Source: Dehalococcoidia bacterium (GTDB lineage Bacteria; Chloroflexota; Dehalococcoidia; Lucifugimonadales; SHYF01). Taken from it: a stretch of DNA of 35,551 nucleotides. Position 1 is the stretch's first letter, and each line of letters begins with the position of its first letter. Shown in pieces: positions 8,601-16,532 of this stretch. The stretch is from positions 1 through 35,551 of the forward strand of contig JAUSCR010000140.1 in the NCBI GenBank assembly GCA_030651175.1, in the 5' to 3' direction. Both the position numbers and the translations under genes were made by a program. The notes under the pieces are model-generated. The model was not told the origin of the DNA, did not search any database, and saw nothing but the letters and a program-made list of their open reading frames with translations.

Positions 8601-10183
8601 CCACGCCTGGCGTGGAGCTTATCTCGCCGCCGCCCCACCATGACATCTACTCCATTGAGGACTTGGCGCAGCTCATCCACGACCTGAAGAACGTGAACCC
8701 CAAAGCGCGGATTAACGTGAAGCTGGTGGCCGAGGTGGGCGTGGGCACCATCGCCGCGGGCGTTTCCAAGGCCCACGCCGACGTGGTGCTCATCAGCGGC
8801 GATAGCGGCGGCACCGGGGCATCGCCCGAGTCGTCCATCAAGTACGCTGGCCTGCCCTGGGAGCTGGGCCTGGCTGAGACGCAGCAGGTGCTGGTGAAAA
8901 ATGACCTCCGGGGCCGCATCGTGGTCCAGACAGACGGCCAGTTGAAGACTGGCCGGGACATAGCCATTGCCTGTCTCCTGGGCGCGGAGGAGTTCGGCCT
9001 GTCCACAGCTCCTCTCATCACCCTTGGTTGCATTATGCTGCGCAAGTGCCACCTCAACGCCTGCTCCGTGGGCATCGCTACCCAGGACCCGGAGTTGCGC
9101 AAGATGTTCGCAGGCACCCCGGAGGCACTCATCAACTACTTCTTTTTCCTGGCCGAGCACCTGAGAGAGATCATGGCGCAGCTTGGGTTCCGCACAGTCA
9201 ACGAGATGGTGGGCAGAGTGGACTTGCTGGAGCCCCGCAAGGCCACGGACCACTGGAAGGCCAAAGGCATAGACCTCAGCGGCCTGCTGGCGCGACCGGA
9301 GGAGTCGGACCGAGTGGCCACGTACTGCTGTCAGAAGCAGGACCACGGGCTAGAGAAGGCGCTGGACAATAAGCTCATTGAGCTGGCGGAGAGCGCGCTC
9401 CACGGCAACGGACCGGTGGACGCTAGCCTCCCCATCCGTAACTCCAACACGACCGTGGGCGCCATGCTCAGCGGCGAGGTGGCCAGGCGGTACGGTGAGG
9501 ATGGGCTGCGCGAGGACAGCATCCACTTCCACTTCCGGGGTTCAGCGGGCCAGAGCTTCGGCGCCTTCCTGGCCAAAGGTGTTTCCCTGACACTGGAAGG
9601 CGATACCAACGACTATATGGGCAAGGGGATCTCCGGCGGTCGCATTGTGGTGTACCCGCCAAAGAGGTCCACCTTTGTGCCTGGGGAAAACACCATCATC
9701 GGGAACGTGTCCCTCTATGGTGCTACCGGAGGCCGCGTCTTCATCCTGGGCATGGCTGGGGAGCGTTTTGCCGTGCGCAACAGCGGCGCCCACGCGGTGG
9801 TGGAAAGCGTGGGTGACCACGGGTGTGAGTACATGACTGGGGGCATTGTGGTGGTGCTGGGACGCACAGGACGCAACTTTGCTGCGGGCATGAGCGGGGG
9901 CATAGCCTACGTGTTGGACGAGGACAATGACTTTAGAGAGCAGTACAACCCGGACATGGTAGAGCTGGGGCCTGTGCATGACCTGGCCAATGAGCAAGCC
10001 CTGAAGCAGCTTATCCAGTGGCACCACCAGTACACTGGCAGCGAGAAAGCTTTGAAGGTGCTGGACAACTGGAAGGCTATGCTCCCCAAGTTCGTCAAGG
10101 TCATGCCCATAGCGTACCGCAAGGTGCTGGAGGCCCGCGGCCAGAAACAGCCCAGGGAGCTGGAGCTGGTGCTGAATGGGTAA
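5630..10183 (+). CDS. gltB: Glutamate synthase large subunit (start could be GTG 5630 or ATG 5639)
   Basis: N-terminal ACGVGIVADI nucleophile-Cys region; central GGEDYHRF, GEGGQLPGHKI, SPPPHHDIYSIEDLAQLIHDLK; C-terminal GXGXG-like GGRIVVYPP repeats. Confidence 0.97.
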   Translation: MNAMTAPQKPVGLYRPEFEHDACGVGIVADILGRNSHRMVELGLEVLESLAHRGACGCDPNTGDGGGMLLQMPHAFFARHNDDIGVTLPGPGEYGVGMVFLPRAPAERARCQQTVEDVVRAEGQRLLGWRDVPVDDREIGYIARDSQPIIRQVFVARGPNTPDQAAFERKLYVIRKRIENEVNRSGIRELGAFYIPSFSSQKLVYKGLLMGNQLRGYYPDLLDPTTESSFVMVHSRFSTNTLGSWRLAHPYRCIAHNGEINTLRGNINWMTARQAVVESNLFGEDIKKLFPILTPGASDTATLDNAFEFLLMGGRSLPHVMAMLIPEAWEGNRQISPERRAFYEYHSSLMEPWDGPALIAFTDGVRIGANLDRNGLRPFRYTVTKDHLVVMASETGVLDIPPEDVLYKGRLRPGRMILVDPVRGRILDDDDIKAELAQRQPYGRWLEENLVRMEDLPAVAELQEVEFGTLLERQQAFGYTLEELRMILQPMAETGAEAIGSMGNDTPLAVLSDRPQLLFNYFKQLFAQVTNPPLDAIREELVTSLEVTVGETRNILEETPEHCRQLKLPYPVLTNEEMEQVRRVDVNGIRAKTLSALFKVKEGPGSLKRAVDRLCQEAAQAAREGYAILILSDRGMDAENAPMPSLLATSAVHHHLIREGLRMKVGLVVESGEPREVHQFALLVGYGASAVNPYLAYETLAGMAEQGVLPAGVDAHVAEKNFIKALHKSLLKVASKMGISTIQGYRGAQIFEAVGLNQETIDKYFTWTPSRVGGIGIDVIEQEALLRHARAFGDDRVPGEMELDMGGQYQWRRDGEYHMWNPEAIAKLQYASKTNNYQVYREFAKLAEEYEQRLCTLRGLLEFKPATKPVPLEEVEPASEIVKRFHTGAISLGAISREAHETLAIATNRIGARSNTGEGGEDYHRFTRDANGDSRSSAIKQVASGRFGVTPNYLVNATDLQIKMAQGSKPGEGGQLPGHKISEYIGWVRSTTPGVELISPPPHHDIYSIEDLAQLIHDLKNVNPKARINVKLVAEVGVGTIAAGVSKAHADVVLISGDSGGTGASPESSIKYAGLPWELGLAETQQVLVKNDLRGRIVVQTDGQLKTGRDIAIACLLGAEEFGLSTAPLITLGCIMLRKCHLNACSVGIATQDPELRKMFAGTPEALINYFFFLAEHLREIMAQLGFRTVNEMVGRVDLLEPRKATDHWKAKGIDLSGLLARPEESDRVATYCCQKQDHGLEKALDNKLIELAESALHGNGPVDASLPIRNSNTTVGAMLSGEVARRYGEDGLREDSIHFHFRGSAGQSFGAFLAKGVSLTLEGDTNDYMGKGISGGRIVVYPPKRSTFVPGENTIIGNVSLYGATGGRVFILGMAGERFAVRNSGAHAVVESVGDHGCEYMTGGIVVVLGRTGRNFAAGMSGGIAYVLDEDNDFREQYNPDMVELGPVHDLANEQALKQLIQWHHQYTGSEKALKVLDNWKAMLPKFVKVMPIAYRKVLEARGQKQPRELELVLNG

Positions 10184-11636
10184 AGTCACCGGCTTCCAGG
10201 AGTACCGCCGCCAGCCTCCCCAGCGCCAGCCGGTGCTGGAACGGGTCAAGCACTGGCAGGAGTTCTACCAGCCCTGGCCAGAGCCTAATGCCCGCGAGCA
10301 GGCCGCTCGGTGTATGGACTGTGCCGTGCCTTTCTGTCACACAGGCTGTCCCCTGGGTAACATAATCCCTGACTTCAACGACCTGGTGTACCGCGGCCGG
10401 TGGGAGCAGGCGCTGGATAGGTTGCATGCCACCAACAATTTCCCGGAGTTCACTGGCAGGATATGTCCCGCCCCCTGCGAGGCCTCCTGCGTCCTTAGCA
10501 TCAACCAGGACCCGGTGACCATCGAGTATATCGAAAAGGCCATCGCCGACAGGGGGTTCGCCGAAGGGTGGATCAAACCGCAGCCTCCAGCCCAGAGAAC
10601 GGGCAAGAGGGTTGCGGTTGTGGGTTCAGGGCCCGCAGGGCTGGCGGCGGCGCAGCAGCTTAACCGCGCAGGGCACACAGTCACCGTCTTTGAGCGGGAC
10701 AACTACATCGGCGGCTTGCTCACCCTGGGCATCCCGGACTTCAAGCTGGACAAAGGCGTCGTCCAGCGGCGCGTGGACATCATGGCGCAGGAGGGCATCA
10801 CATTCAAGACTGGCGTCAACGTGGGCGTGGACCTGCCCGCCGGCGAGCTCCTGGCCACCTTCGACGCCGTGTGCCTTACGGGAGGCGCTACCGAGTCCCG
10901 TGACCTTCCAGTACCAGGCAGGGAGCTCAAGGGCGTCCACCTGGCCATGGAGTACCTCACCCAGCAGAACAGGCTGGTCGCGGGAGAGAAGGCGCCGTCC
11001 CGGGCCCGCATCACCGCCGAGGGCAAACGTGTGGTCATCCTGGGCGGTGGCGACACAGGCGCCGACTGCCTGGGCACGGCCCACCGCCAGGGTGCGGAGG
11101 TGGTGCACCAGTTCGAAATCCTGCCAGAGCCGCCCTCTGCTCGCCCTGCCGACAACCCGTGGCCATACTGGCCCCTGGTACTCAGGCTGTCGGCGGCCCA
11201 CGAGGAAGGTGGCCTACGGGACTACGCTATCTCCACCAAGCGCTTTTCGGGGCGCAATGGACGTGTGCAGAAGCTGCACGCCGTTAAGGTGGAGTGGCAG
11301 CGCGACGCCACTGGCCGCTTCGCTATGAAGGAGATACCTGGAACAGACTTCGAGGTGGAGGCGGACCTGGTGCTCCTGGCCCTGGGTTTCACACACCCGG
11401 AGAACTATCTGCTCAAGGGACTGGGTGTGGAGCTGGACCCCCGTGGCAACGCCAAAGCAGGCCCGGATATGATGACCAGCGTTCCGGGCATCTTCGCCGC
11501 GGGAGACCTGCGCCGTGGTCAGTCGCTGGTGGTGTGGGCCATCGCCGAGGGGCGGGAGGCCGCCCACCACCTGGACAAGTACCTCATGGGCTCCACCAAG
11601 CTGCCCCGCAGCCTGCCCGGCGCGCTGCCGAGGTAG
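10176..11636 (+). CDS. gltD: Glutamate synthase small subunit
   Basis: ARCMDCAVPFCHTGCPLGNIIPDFN, CPAPCEASC, VAVVGSGPAGLAAAQQLNRAGHTVTVFERDNYIGGLLTLGIPDFKL, GGGDTGADCLGTA; overlaps the gltB stop by 8 bp. Confidence 0.97.
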   Translation: MGKVTGFQEYRRQPPQRQPVLERVKHWQEFYQPWPEPNAREQAARCMDCAVPFCHTGCPLGNIIPDFNDLVYRGRWEQALDRLHATNNFPEFTGRICPAPCEASCVLSINQDPVTIEYIEKAIADRGFAEGWIKPQPPAQRTGKRVAVVGSGPAGLAAAQQLNRAGHTVTVFERDNYIGGLLTLGIPDFKLDKGVVQRRVDIMAQEGITFKTGVNVGVDLPAGELLATFDAVCLTGGATESRDLPVPGRELKGVHLAMEYLTQQNRLVAGEKAPSRARITAEGKRVVILGGGDTGADCLGTAHRQGAEVVHQFEILPEPPSARPADNPWPYWPLVLRLSAAHEEGGLRDYAISTKRFSGRNGRVQKLHAVKVEWQRDATGRFAMKEIPGTDFEVEADLVLLALGFTHPENYLLKGLGVELDPRGNAKAGPDMMTSVPGIFAAGDLRRGQSLVVWAIAEGREAAHHLDKYLMGSTKLPRSLPGALPR

Positions 11637-11721
11637 GGACACTACCAGCCGGCTGTCCCGCTGGCAGGCCTGATGTTATGATAGCTCCGCCTCCGCTACT
11701 TCATTGCTGCGGGAGGGAGAT

Positions 11722-12201
11722 GTGACCCAACAACAGACGGTACCAGAGCCTACTGGCCCTTACTTGCAAGTCGCGTGCTTGTGCGAGAACGTGGTACAAC
11801 GTGCCGACGGAGTACTGACGCTCGTGAATATTGTGGACCGCCTGACTCTAACCACACAAGGCACTGGAGCCCCTGAGACTATGCCGCCTACAAACTACCT
11901 GTTCAATCTTGTGCTGGTATTCAAGTCGGGAAGAGCCAGAGGACGCTATGACCTTCAGATAGTGCCTCAGTTCCCAGACGGTTCCAGTAAGCAGCCCACA
12001 ATTATGAGCCTCAACTTCGAAGGGGAAGATGACCGGGGAATTCAGCTCGTTCACCAAGCCATGATCCAGCTAACGCAAGAGGGACTCCACTGGTTCAATA
12101 TATATTTAGCAGGTAGCTTAGTAACGAGATTGCCCTTGCGGGTAGTATACGCAAGGATACTGGGAGGCTTGGGCCCCTCTACGGGACGCCAAGGGGGATA
12201 G
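11722..12201 (+). CDS. DUF6941-like hypothetical protein
   Basis: Pattern VACLCENVVQRADGVLTLVNIVDRLTL...LVLVFKSGRARGRYDL; GTG start after GGGAGGGA. Family name is from memory. Confidence 0.6.
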   Translation: MTQQQTVPEPTGPYLQVACLCENVVQRADGVLTLVNIVDRLTLTTQGTGAPETMPPTNYLFNLVLVFKSGRARGRYDLQIVPQFPDGSSKQPTIMSLNFEGEDDRGIQLVHQAMIQLTQEGLHWFNIYLAGSLVTRLPLRVVYARILGGLGPSTGRQGG

Positions 12202-12499
12202 GATCACTCCGTATGCCCGACAGAGGGACGTTTGCCGCACCACTTGTAATCACAGGGGAGGACTCGTAGATCCATATCACTGGTATCGACCGCGACAGGA
12301 ACTCCTGTAGATCGGACTCATCATTGAACGTCTCGTCTATACCGGTTAGATACGCCTCAATCTTCAGAAGCATAGAACGCTCCTCGCTTGGAAGGTTGGG
12401 GGCATCCCAGTCCACATCTTCAATGAAGCGTCTGACCAAAGCAAGCGGCGCTTTGCCGATCAGGTACGCCGAAAGTATCTGTTGAGTAGCGTGCCTCAT
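12179..12499 (-). CDS. Small hypothetical protein
   Basis: MRHATQQILSAYLIGKAPLALVRRFIEDVDWDAPNLPSEERSMLLKIEAYLTG...; AGGAG ribosome-binding site upstream on minus strand. Confidence 0.5.
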   Translation of the reverse strand: MRHATQQILSAYLIGKAPLALVRRFIEDVDWDAPNLPSEERSMLLKIEAYLTGIDETFNDESDLQEFLSRSIPVIWIYESSPVITSGAANVPLSGIRSDPIPLGVP

Positions 12500-12530
12500 T
12501 TTGAATCCACACTCCTAAGAAGTAGTCTAT

Positions 12531-12839
12531 ATGTCTAAGGATTACGTGTCAAGAACCCAGCTACGGGCGCTGTTTCATCGGTACGGAGTTTGGGAAGGAT
12601 TGCGTGGGGGAGCCTTTTCTTATGCCCCGAATGACAAGGTAATCATCCCGGTCAAACACGGCCACTGGCCTCCCGGTGGGGTTCAGCTTTACCACAAATG
12701 GAAGGATGCCCTTGGGAGGCACGTAGTCACGACTCACATGGTTTTGGACGTTGATGGCTGGCCGGTGCATTGGGATGAGAAGGACCTCATCGTTGGTGAA
12801 ATCAAATACATCCATAGAGCTAGCCTAGACCTTCCGTGA
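12531..12839 (+). CDS. Small hypothetical protein (antisense to a competing ORF at 12561-12815)
   Basis: 102-aa ORF with coding-like codon use; an antisense 84-aa ORF covers most of it, so the coding strand is uncertain. Confidence 0.4.
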   Translation: MSKDYVSRTQLRALFHRYGVWEGLRGGAFSYAPNDKVIIPVKHGHWPPGGVQLYHKWKDALGRHVVTTHMVLDVDGWPVHWDEKDLIVGEIKYIHRASLDLP

Positions 12840-12959
12840 GCTTACAGGAGGCTACTACGTTGCCTCCGCTCTGTCTTCTCGTCAACTCCTTCCACTGATA
12901 GAGCGTTCCTCTCGTATGCTATACTTTGAGCCAGCTTACGGGATAGGAACTCTTGTCTC

Positions 12960-14699
12960 ATGCGCACATTCCGACTGGCCATGGCCCAGATGAACCCCAC
13001 CGTGGGCGACCTGGAGGGCAACACCGCCAAAATCCTCCAGTACATTGATGACGCACGCTCCCTGGGCGCCGACCTGGTAGCCTTCCCGGAGCTTGCCATC
13101 TGCGGCTATCCCCCCGAGGACCTGCTTTTCAAGCCCCAGTTCATCCGCGACAACCGTCGCTATCTGGACCAGGTGGTGGCCGCCAGCCGTGGCATCGCCG
13201 TGGTGGTGGGATTCGCCCACGCCGATGGCGACCTGTACAACGCCGCCGCCGTAGCCTATGACGGCAAGCTGGTGGACATATACCACAAGATGTACCTGCC
13301 CACCTACGGTGTTTTCGACGAGGACAGGTATTTCCGGGCAGGCCGCCGGTGTCCCGTCTACGTCATCAACGGAGTGGGCGTGGGCGTGAACATCTGCGAG
13401 GACATCTGGTACGCCCTGGGGCCCACGCCTGTCCAGCGGGATGCCGGTGCGGAGTTGATTGTCAACATCAACGGCTCACCCTACTACGCTGGCAAAAGCA
13501 GCTTCCGGGAGCGCATGGTGGCCGCCCGCGCCCAGGACAATCAGCTTTTCGTTTCCTACACCAACATGGTCGGCGGGCAGGACGAGCTGGTCTTTGATGG
13601 GGGCAGCATGGTCTTTGACCACCGTGGCGAGTTGGTGGCGCGCGGCCCCCAGTTCCAGGAGGCCCTGGTGGTGGCCGACCTGGACGTGGAGCCGGTTTTC
13701 AGCGCCCGCCTGCACGATCCCAGGCCCCGCAAGGAGAACCAGGAAACCTTGCAACAGATAGGCGCTCCCGTCAAAATCCACGTCTCGGACTACCAGGACC
13801 GTGGCCCACGTCCTCACATTCCCAAGCAGGAGTGGCAGCCCCTGGAGCCTCTGGCCGAGGTCTACGCGGCCCTGGTCATGGGCACCCGGGACTACGTCCG
13901 CAAGAGCGGTTTCCAGAAGGTGCTCCTTGGCCTATCCGGAGGCATTGACTCCTCCTTCACTGTAACCGTGGCTGTGGATGCCCTGGGCAAGGAGAACGTG
14001 GTGGCCGTCTCCATGCCATCCCGCTACTCCTCCGAGGGAAGCATACTCCATGCCCGGCAGGTGGCGGATAGCCTGGGCATAGAGCTTCGCGCCATCCCAA
14101 TCGAGCCTGCCCACCAGGCATACCTGGACATGCTGGAACCCAGCTTTCGAGGAACCCAGCCGGGCGTTGCCGAGGAGAACGTTCAGGCCCGCATTCGCGG
14201 CAACATCCTGATGGCGCTGTCCAACAAGCTGGGGTGGCTGGTGCTATCCACAGGCAACAAGAGCGAGTTGTCCGTGGGATACTCCACCCTCTACGGCGAC
14301 ATGGCTGGCGGCTTCGCCGTGCTGAAGGACGTGCCCAAGACCCTGGTCTACCGCCTGGCGGAGTGGCGCAACGCCCACGGCACCCCCCGCAACGTGATTC
14401 CTGAAGAGGTGCTGAACAAGCCCCCCAGCCCGGAGCTGCGGGCTAACCAGAAGACAGAGGAGGAGCGAATCCCCTACAGCCTTATGGACCCCATCCTGAA
14501 GGCCTACGTGGAGGACGACCGTACCTTTGAGGAGATGTTGGGCATGGGCTTTGCTGCCGACCAAGTGAAGCAGGTGATACAGTGGGTGGACCGCAGCGAG
14601 TACAAGCGGCGGCAGGCACCCCCGGGGGTCAAGATAACACCGCGCAACTTTGGCCGCGACCGCCGCATGCCAATAGTGAACCGGTACAAGCACTTCTAG
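12960..14699 (+). CDS. nadE: Glutamine-dependent NAD+ synthetase
   Basis: N-terminal nitrilase-like domain (FPELAICGYPPEDLL, GVGVNICEDIW, NINGSPYYAGK) and C-terminal synthetase LGLSGGIDSS, STGNKSELSVGYSTLYGDMAGGFAVLKDV. Confidence 0.97.
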   Translation: MRTFRLAMAQMNPTVGDLEGNTAKILQYIDDARSLGADLVAFPELAICGYPPEDLLFKPQFIRDNRRYLDQVVAASRGIAVVVGFAHADGDLYNAAAVAYDGKLVDIYHKMYLPTYGVFDEDRYFRAGRRCPVYVINGVGVGVNICEDIWYALGPTPVQRDAGAELIVNINGSPYYAGKSSFRERMVAARAQDNQLFVSYTNMVGGQDELVFDGGSMVFDHRGELVARGPQFQEALVVADLDVEPVFSARLHDPRPRKENQETLQQIGAPVKIHVSDYQDRGPRPHIPKQEWQPLEPLAEVYAALVMGTRDYVRKSGFQKVLLGLSGGIDSSFTVTVAVDALGKENVVAVSMPSRYSSEGSILHARQVADSLGIELRAIPIEPAHQAYLDMLEPSFRGTQPGVAEENVQARIRGNILMALSNKLGWLVLSTGNKSELSVGYSTLYGDMAGGFAVLKDVPKTLVYRLAEWRNAHGTPRNVIPEEVLNKPPSPELRANQKTEEERIPYSLMDPILKAYVEDDRTFEEMLGMGFAADQVKQVIQWVDRSEYKRRQAPPGVKITPRNFGRDRRMPIVNRYKHF

Positions 14700-14844
14700 C
14701 AGGGTGAGGAAAAACCTCTTCGACCATCCCCCTGACCCCCTTCCTGGCCAGGAAGGGGGTGAAATGGATATCTGGGGGATACCCCCAGACCCCCACCAAA
14801 GGGGCTTTGCCCCTCTGGACTTCCCTTTTTCAGCACCCTGCTAG
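14696..14844. mobile_element. MITE-like non-coding element with terminal inverted repeats (family A)
   Basis: CTAGCAGGGTG at 14696 and CACCCTGCTAG at 14834-14844 (perfect 11-bp TIR, near-match beyond); core resembles 17658-17854 in reverse orientation. Confidence 0.65.
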
Positions 14845-14859
14845 TCTCGGCACAACCCA

Positions 14860-14888
14860 TTGACACCAGGCCAGTGCCTGCGTACAGT
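14860..14888 (+). promoter_or_regulatory. Promoter of riboswitch-controlled transcript
   Basis: TTGACA (14860-14865), 17-bp spacer, TACAGT (14883-14888). Confidence 0.6.
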
Positions 14889-14928
14889 AGTAATGTTCCT
14901 TAGCAATTTAACAACCTCATATTCTCTC

Positions 14929-15086
14929 CCGGGCGCCAGCAACGGCTCAAATGGGAAGGCGGTGTAATTCCGCCACGGTTGCGCCACTGTGAACGGGGAG
15001 CCTGCCAGCACAATGCCACTGTCCTTCTACGAAGGATGGGAAGGCGCTGGCCAGGCGATGACCCGCAAGTCAGGAGACCTGCCCGG
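14929..15086 (+). ncRNA. Cobalamin riboswitch
   Basis: GGGAAGGCGGTGTAATTCCGCC...TTGCGCCACTGTGAACGGGGAGCC...GCCACTGTCC...GGGAAGGCGCTGGCCAGGCGATGACCCGCAAGTCAGGAGACCTGCC; P1 CCGGGC (14929-14934) / GCCCGG (15081-15086). Confidence 0.92.
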
Positions 15087-15185
15087 TAAGAAGTGCTCTA
15101 CTCTGCGCCATACAGAGGACGCCCCGCGATGGTTGCCTTTACCCTGGTTTGGGTTAAAGGCGAAATCGCTATTCCACTAGCTAGT

Positions 15186-15213
15186 CCCCGCGTCGAGTAG
15201 AGCGGGGTTTTTT
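15186..15213 (+). terminator. Intrinsic terminator of the cobalamin riboswitch expression platform
   Basis: CCCCGC (15186-15191), loop, GCGGGG (15202-15207), TTTTTT (15208-15213). Confidence 0.85.
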
Positions 15214-15253
15214 GTTGCCTTGACAGGAAGGGGATTGTTGGCTGCTGGCATCA

Positions 15254-15339
15254 CCCGCTCATTTCCTTCGACAAGCTCAGGATGAGCGGGAGTGCTTTTC
15301 CGCTCGTGGTGAGCCTGTCGAACCATACGAGCGGAAAAG
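15254..15339. repeat. Family B repeat, two consecutive hairpins
   Basis: CCGCTCATttccttcgacaagctcaggATGAGCGG and CTTTTCCGCTCGT...ACGAGCGGAAAAG. Confidence 0.7.
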
Positions 15340-15414
15340 TCAACCTTATTGTGAACAGAGCCAAACGGGATGAAGACAATCGGATAGGATTAGTCGCGTG
15401 AAAGGGAGGTTATC

Positions 15415-16068
15415 ATGGAAGAGCATACCTACGAGCTGATTCAGGCACGGGCCGTCCCAGGCCCTTGGGCCAGAAGGTGGCGCTGGCTTAACGTTCCACG
15501 CGCGCTGGCCGATACCGCCGCTATCCTGGCTTTTGTGGCCGCTATCCTGGCCACCAACTACGCCCTGGCCAGCTTCCCCAACGTGAAGCTGTTCGACCTG
15601 ATGGTATTCCTTGCTGGCTATACCCTGGGCTTCCGGAAGGGAGCCGCCGTGGCCGTGGTAGCCTGGCTGGTTTACGGCAATTTCAACCCTTACGGCCCTA
15701 CCACCGCACCTCTTCTGGCCACCGTCATGGCCGCGGAGACGGTCTACGCCGTTGCTGGCGCCTTGATTCGCAGGCTGGTCGCGCCAGGGAGCGTTCGATT
15801 GCTGCCCAGCAGGAGCGGCCTTCTGTTCGCCGTGGCCGCTGTCGTATCCACACTGGCATATGACGTGGCCGCCAACGTCTATACCGGCATCTCCTGGGCT
15901 ATGTTCGCCGGGTCTGCCGACTACTCCCGCTGGATAGTTACAGCGCTCTTTAACCCAGGAGCTCTCTTTTTTGCCGCAGCACACCTCTCTAGCAACGCCC
16001 TGTTCTTCGCCGCATTTGCTCCGCTATTGATCAAAGGGGCCGAGAAGGTCAGAAAGGGGAGCGCTTGA
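15415..16068 (+). CDS. ECF transporter S-component-like membrane protein (predicted cobalamin/corrinoid uptake)
   Basis: Multi-spanning hydrophobic protein (ADTAAILAFVAAILATNYALASFPNVKLFDLMVFLAGYTLGFRKGAAVAVVAWLVYGNFNPYGP...), downstream of a B12 riboswitch; GGGAGG ribosome-binding site. Confidence 0.7.
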   Translation: MEEHTYELIQARAVPGPWARRWRWLNVPRALADTAAILAFVAAILATNYALASFPNVKLFDLMVFLAGYTLGFRKGAAVAVVAWLVYGNFNPYGPTTAPLLATVMAAETVYAVAGALIRRLVAPGSVRLLPSRSGLLFAVAAVVSTLAYDVAANVYTGISWAMFAGSADYSRWIVTALFNPGALFFAAAHLSSNALFFAAFAPLLIKGAEKVRKGSA

Positions 16069-16532
16069 TGTTGCGCGCAAGGCCACTCCGCGCTGTTCAA
16101 GCTCTTGGCCTTCTGGCCGTCGTCGGGCTGCTGCTGGCTCTCGCAGCGTGTGGAACCCAGGAAAAAGCCGCTGAACCCGCGACCATCAAAGTCAGTATGC
16201 TGGTCCAGTCCAGCAAAGATGATGCAAGGTGGTTCCGGAATGTGGAGGTCGCCAAGGGGACAGATGCCTATGAGCTGACGGAGAAAGTGACCCAGGGCGA
16301 TTTGAGGTCCACCTACTCCGCGCTATACAGGTCGCACTTTGTAGACTCCATCCTGGGCGTTGAGAACAAGAATCCCAAGTTCTGGCTGATCTACGGCTGG
16401 AGCGAGCCGGAGAAGAAGTGGGAACCCCTGCCTGTGGGCGCTGACCTCTACTCACTCAAGGACGGCCACATCCTGGCATGGTATTATGCGGACACCACTA
16501 ACGAGGGAGCGCTCCCCACGGCAACTCCATGA
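16068..16532 (+). CDS. DUF4430-domain lipoprotein (predicted extracytoplasmic corrinoid-binding protein)
   Basis: Lipobox-like LLALAACG; FWLIYGWSEPEKKWEPLPVGADLYSLKDGHILAWYY resembles the DUF4430/transcobalamin C-terminal domain; start overlaps the stop of the upstream gene. Confidence 0.7.
   Translation: MLRARPLRAVQALGLLAVVGLLLALAACGTQEKAAEPATIKVSMLVQSSKDDARWFRNVEVAKGTDAYELTEKVTQGDLRSTYSALYRSHFVDSILGVENKNPKFWLIYGWSEPEKKWEPLPVGADLYSLKDGHILAWYYADTTNEGALPTATP

Noticed and set aside
8555-9346. 263-aa minus-strand ORF within gltB
   Set aside because: Shadow ORF antisense to conserved glutamate synthase sequence.
14989-15180. 63-aa ORF MNGEPASTMPLSFYEGWEG...
   Set aside because: Lies inside the cobalamin riboswitch and its expression platform.
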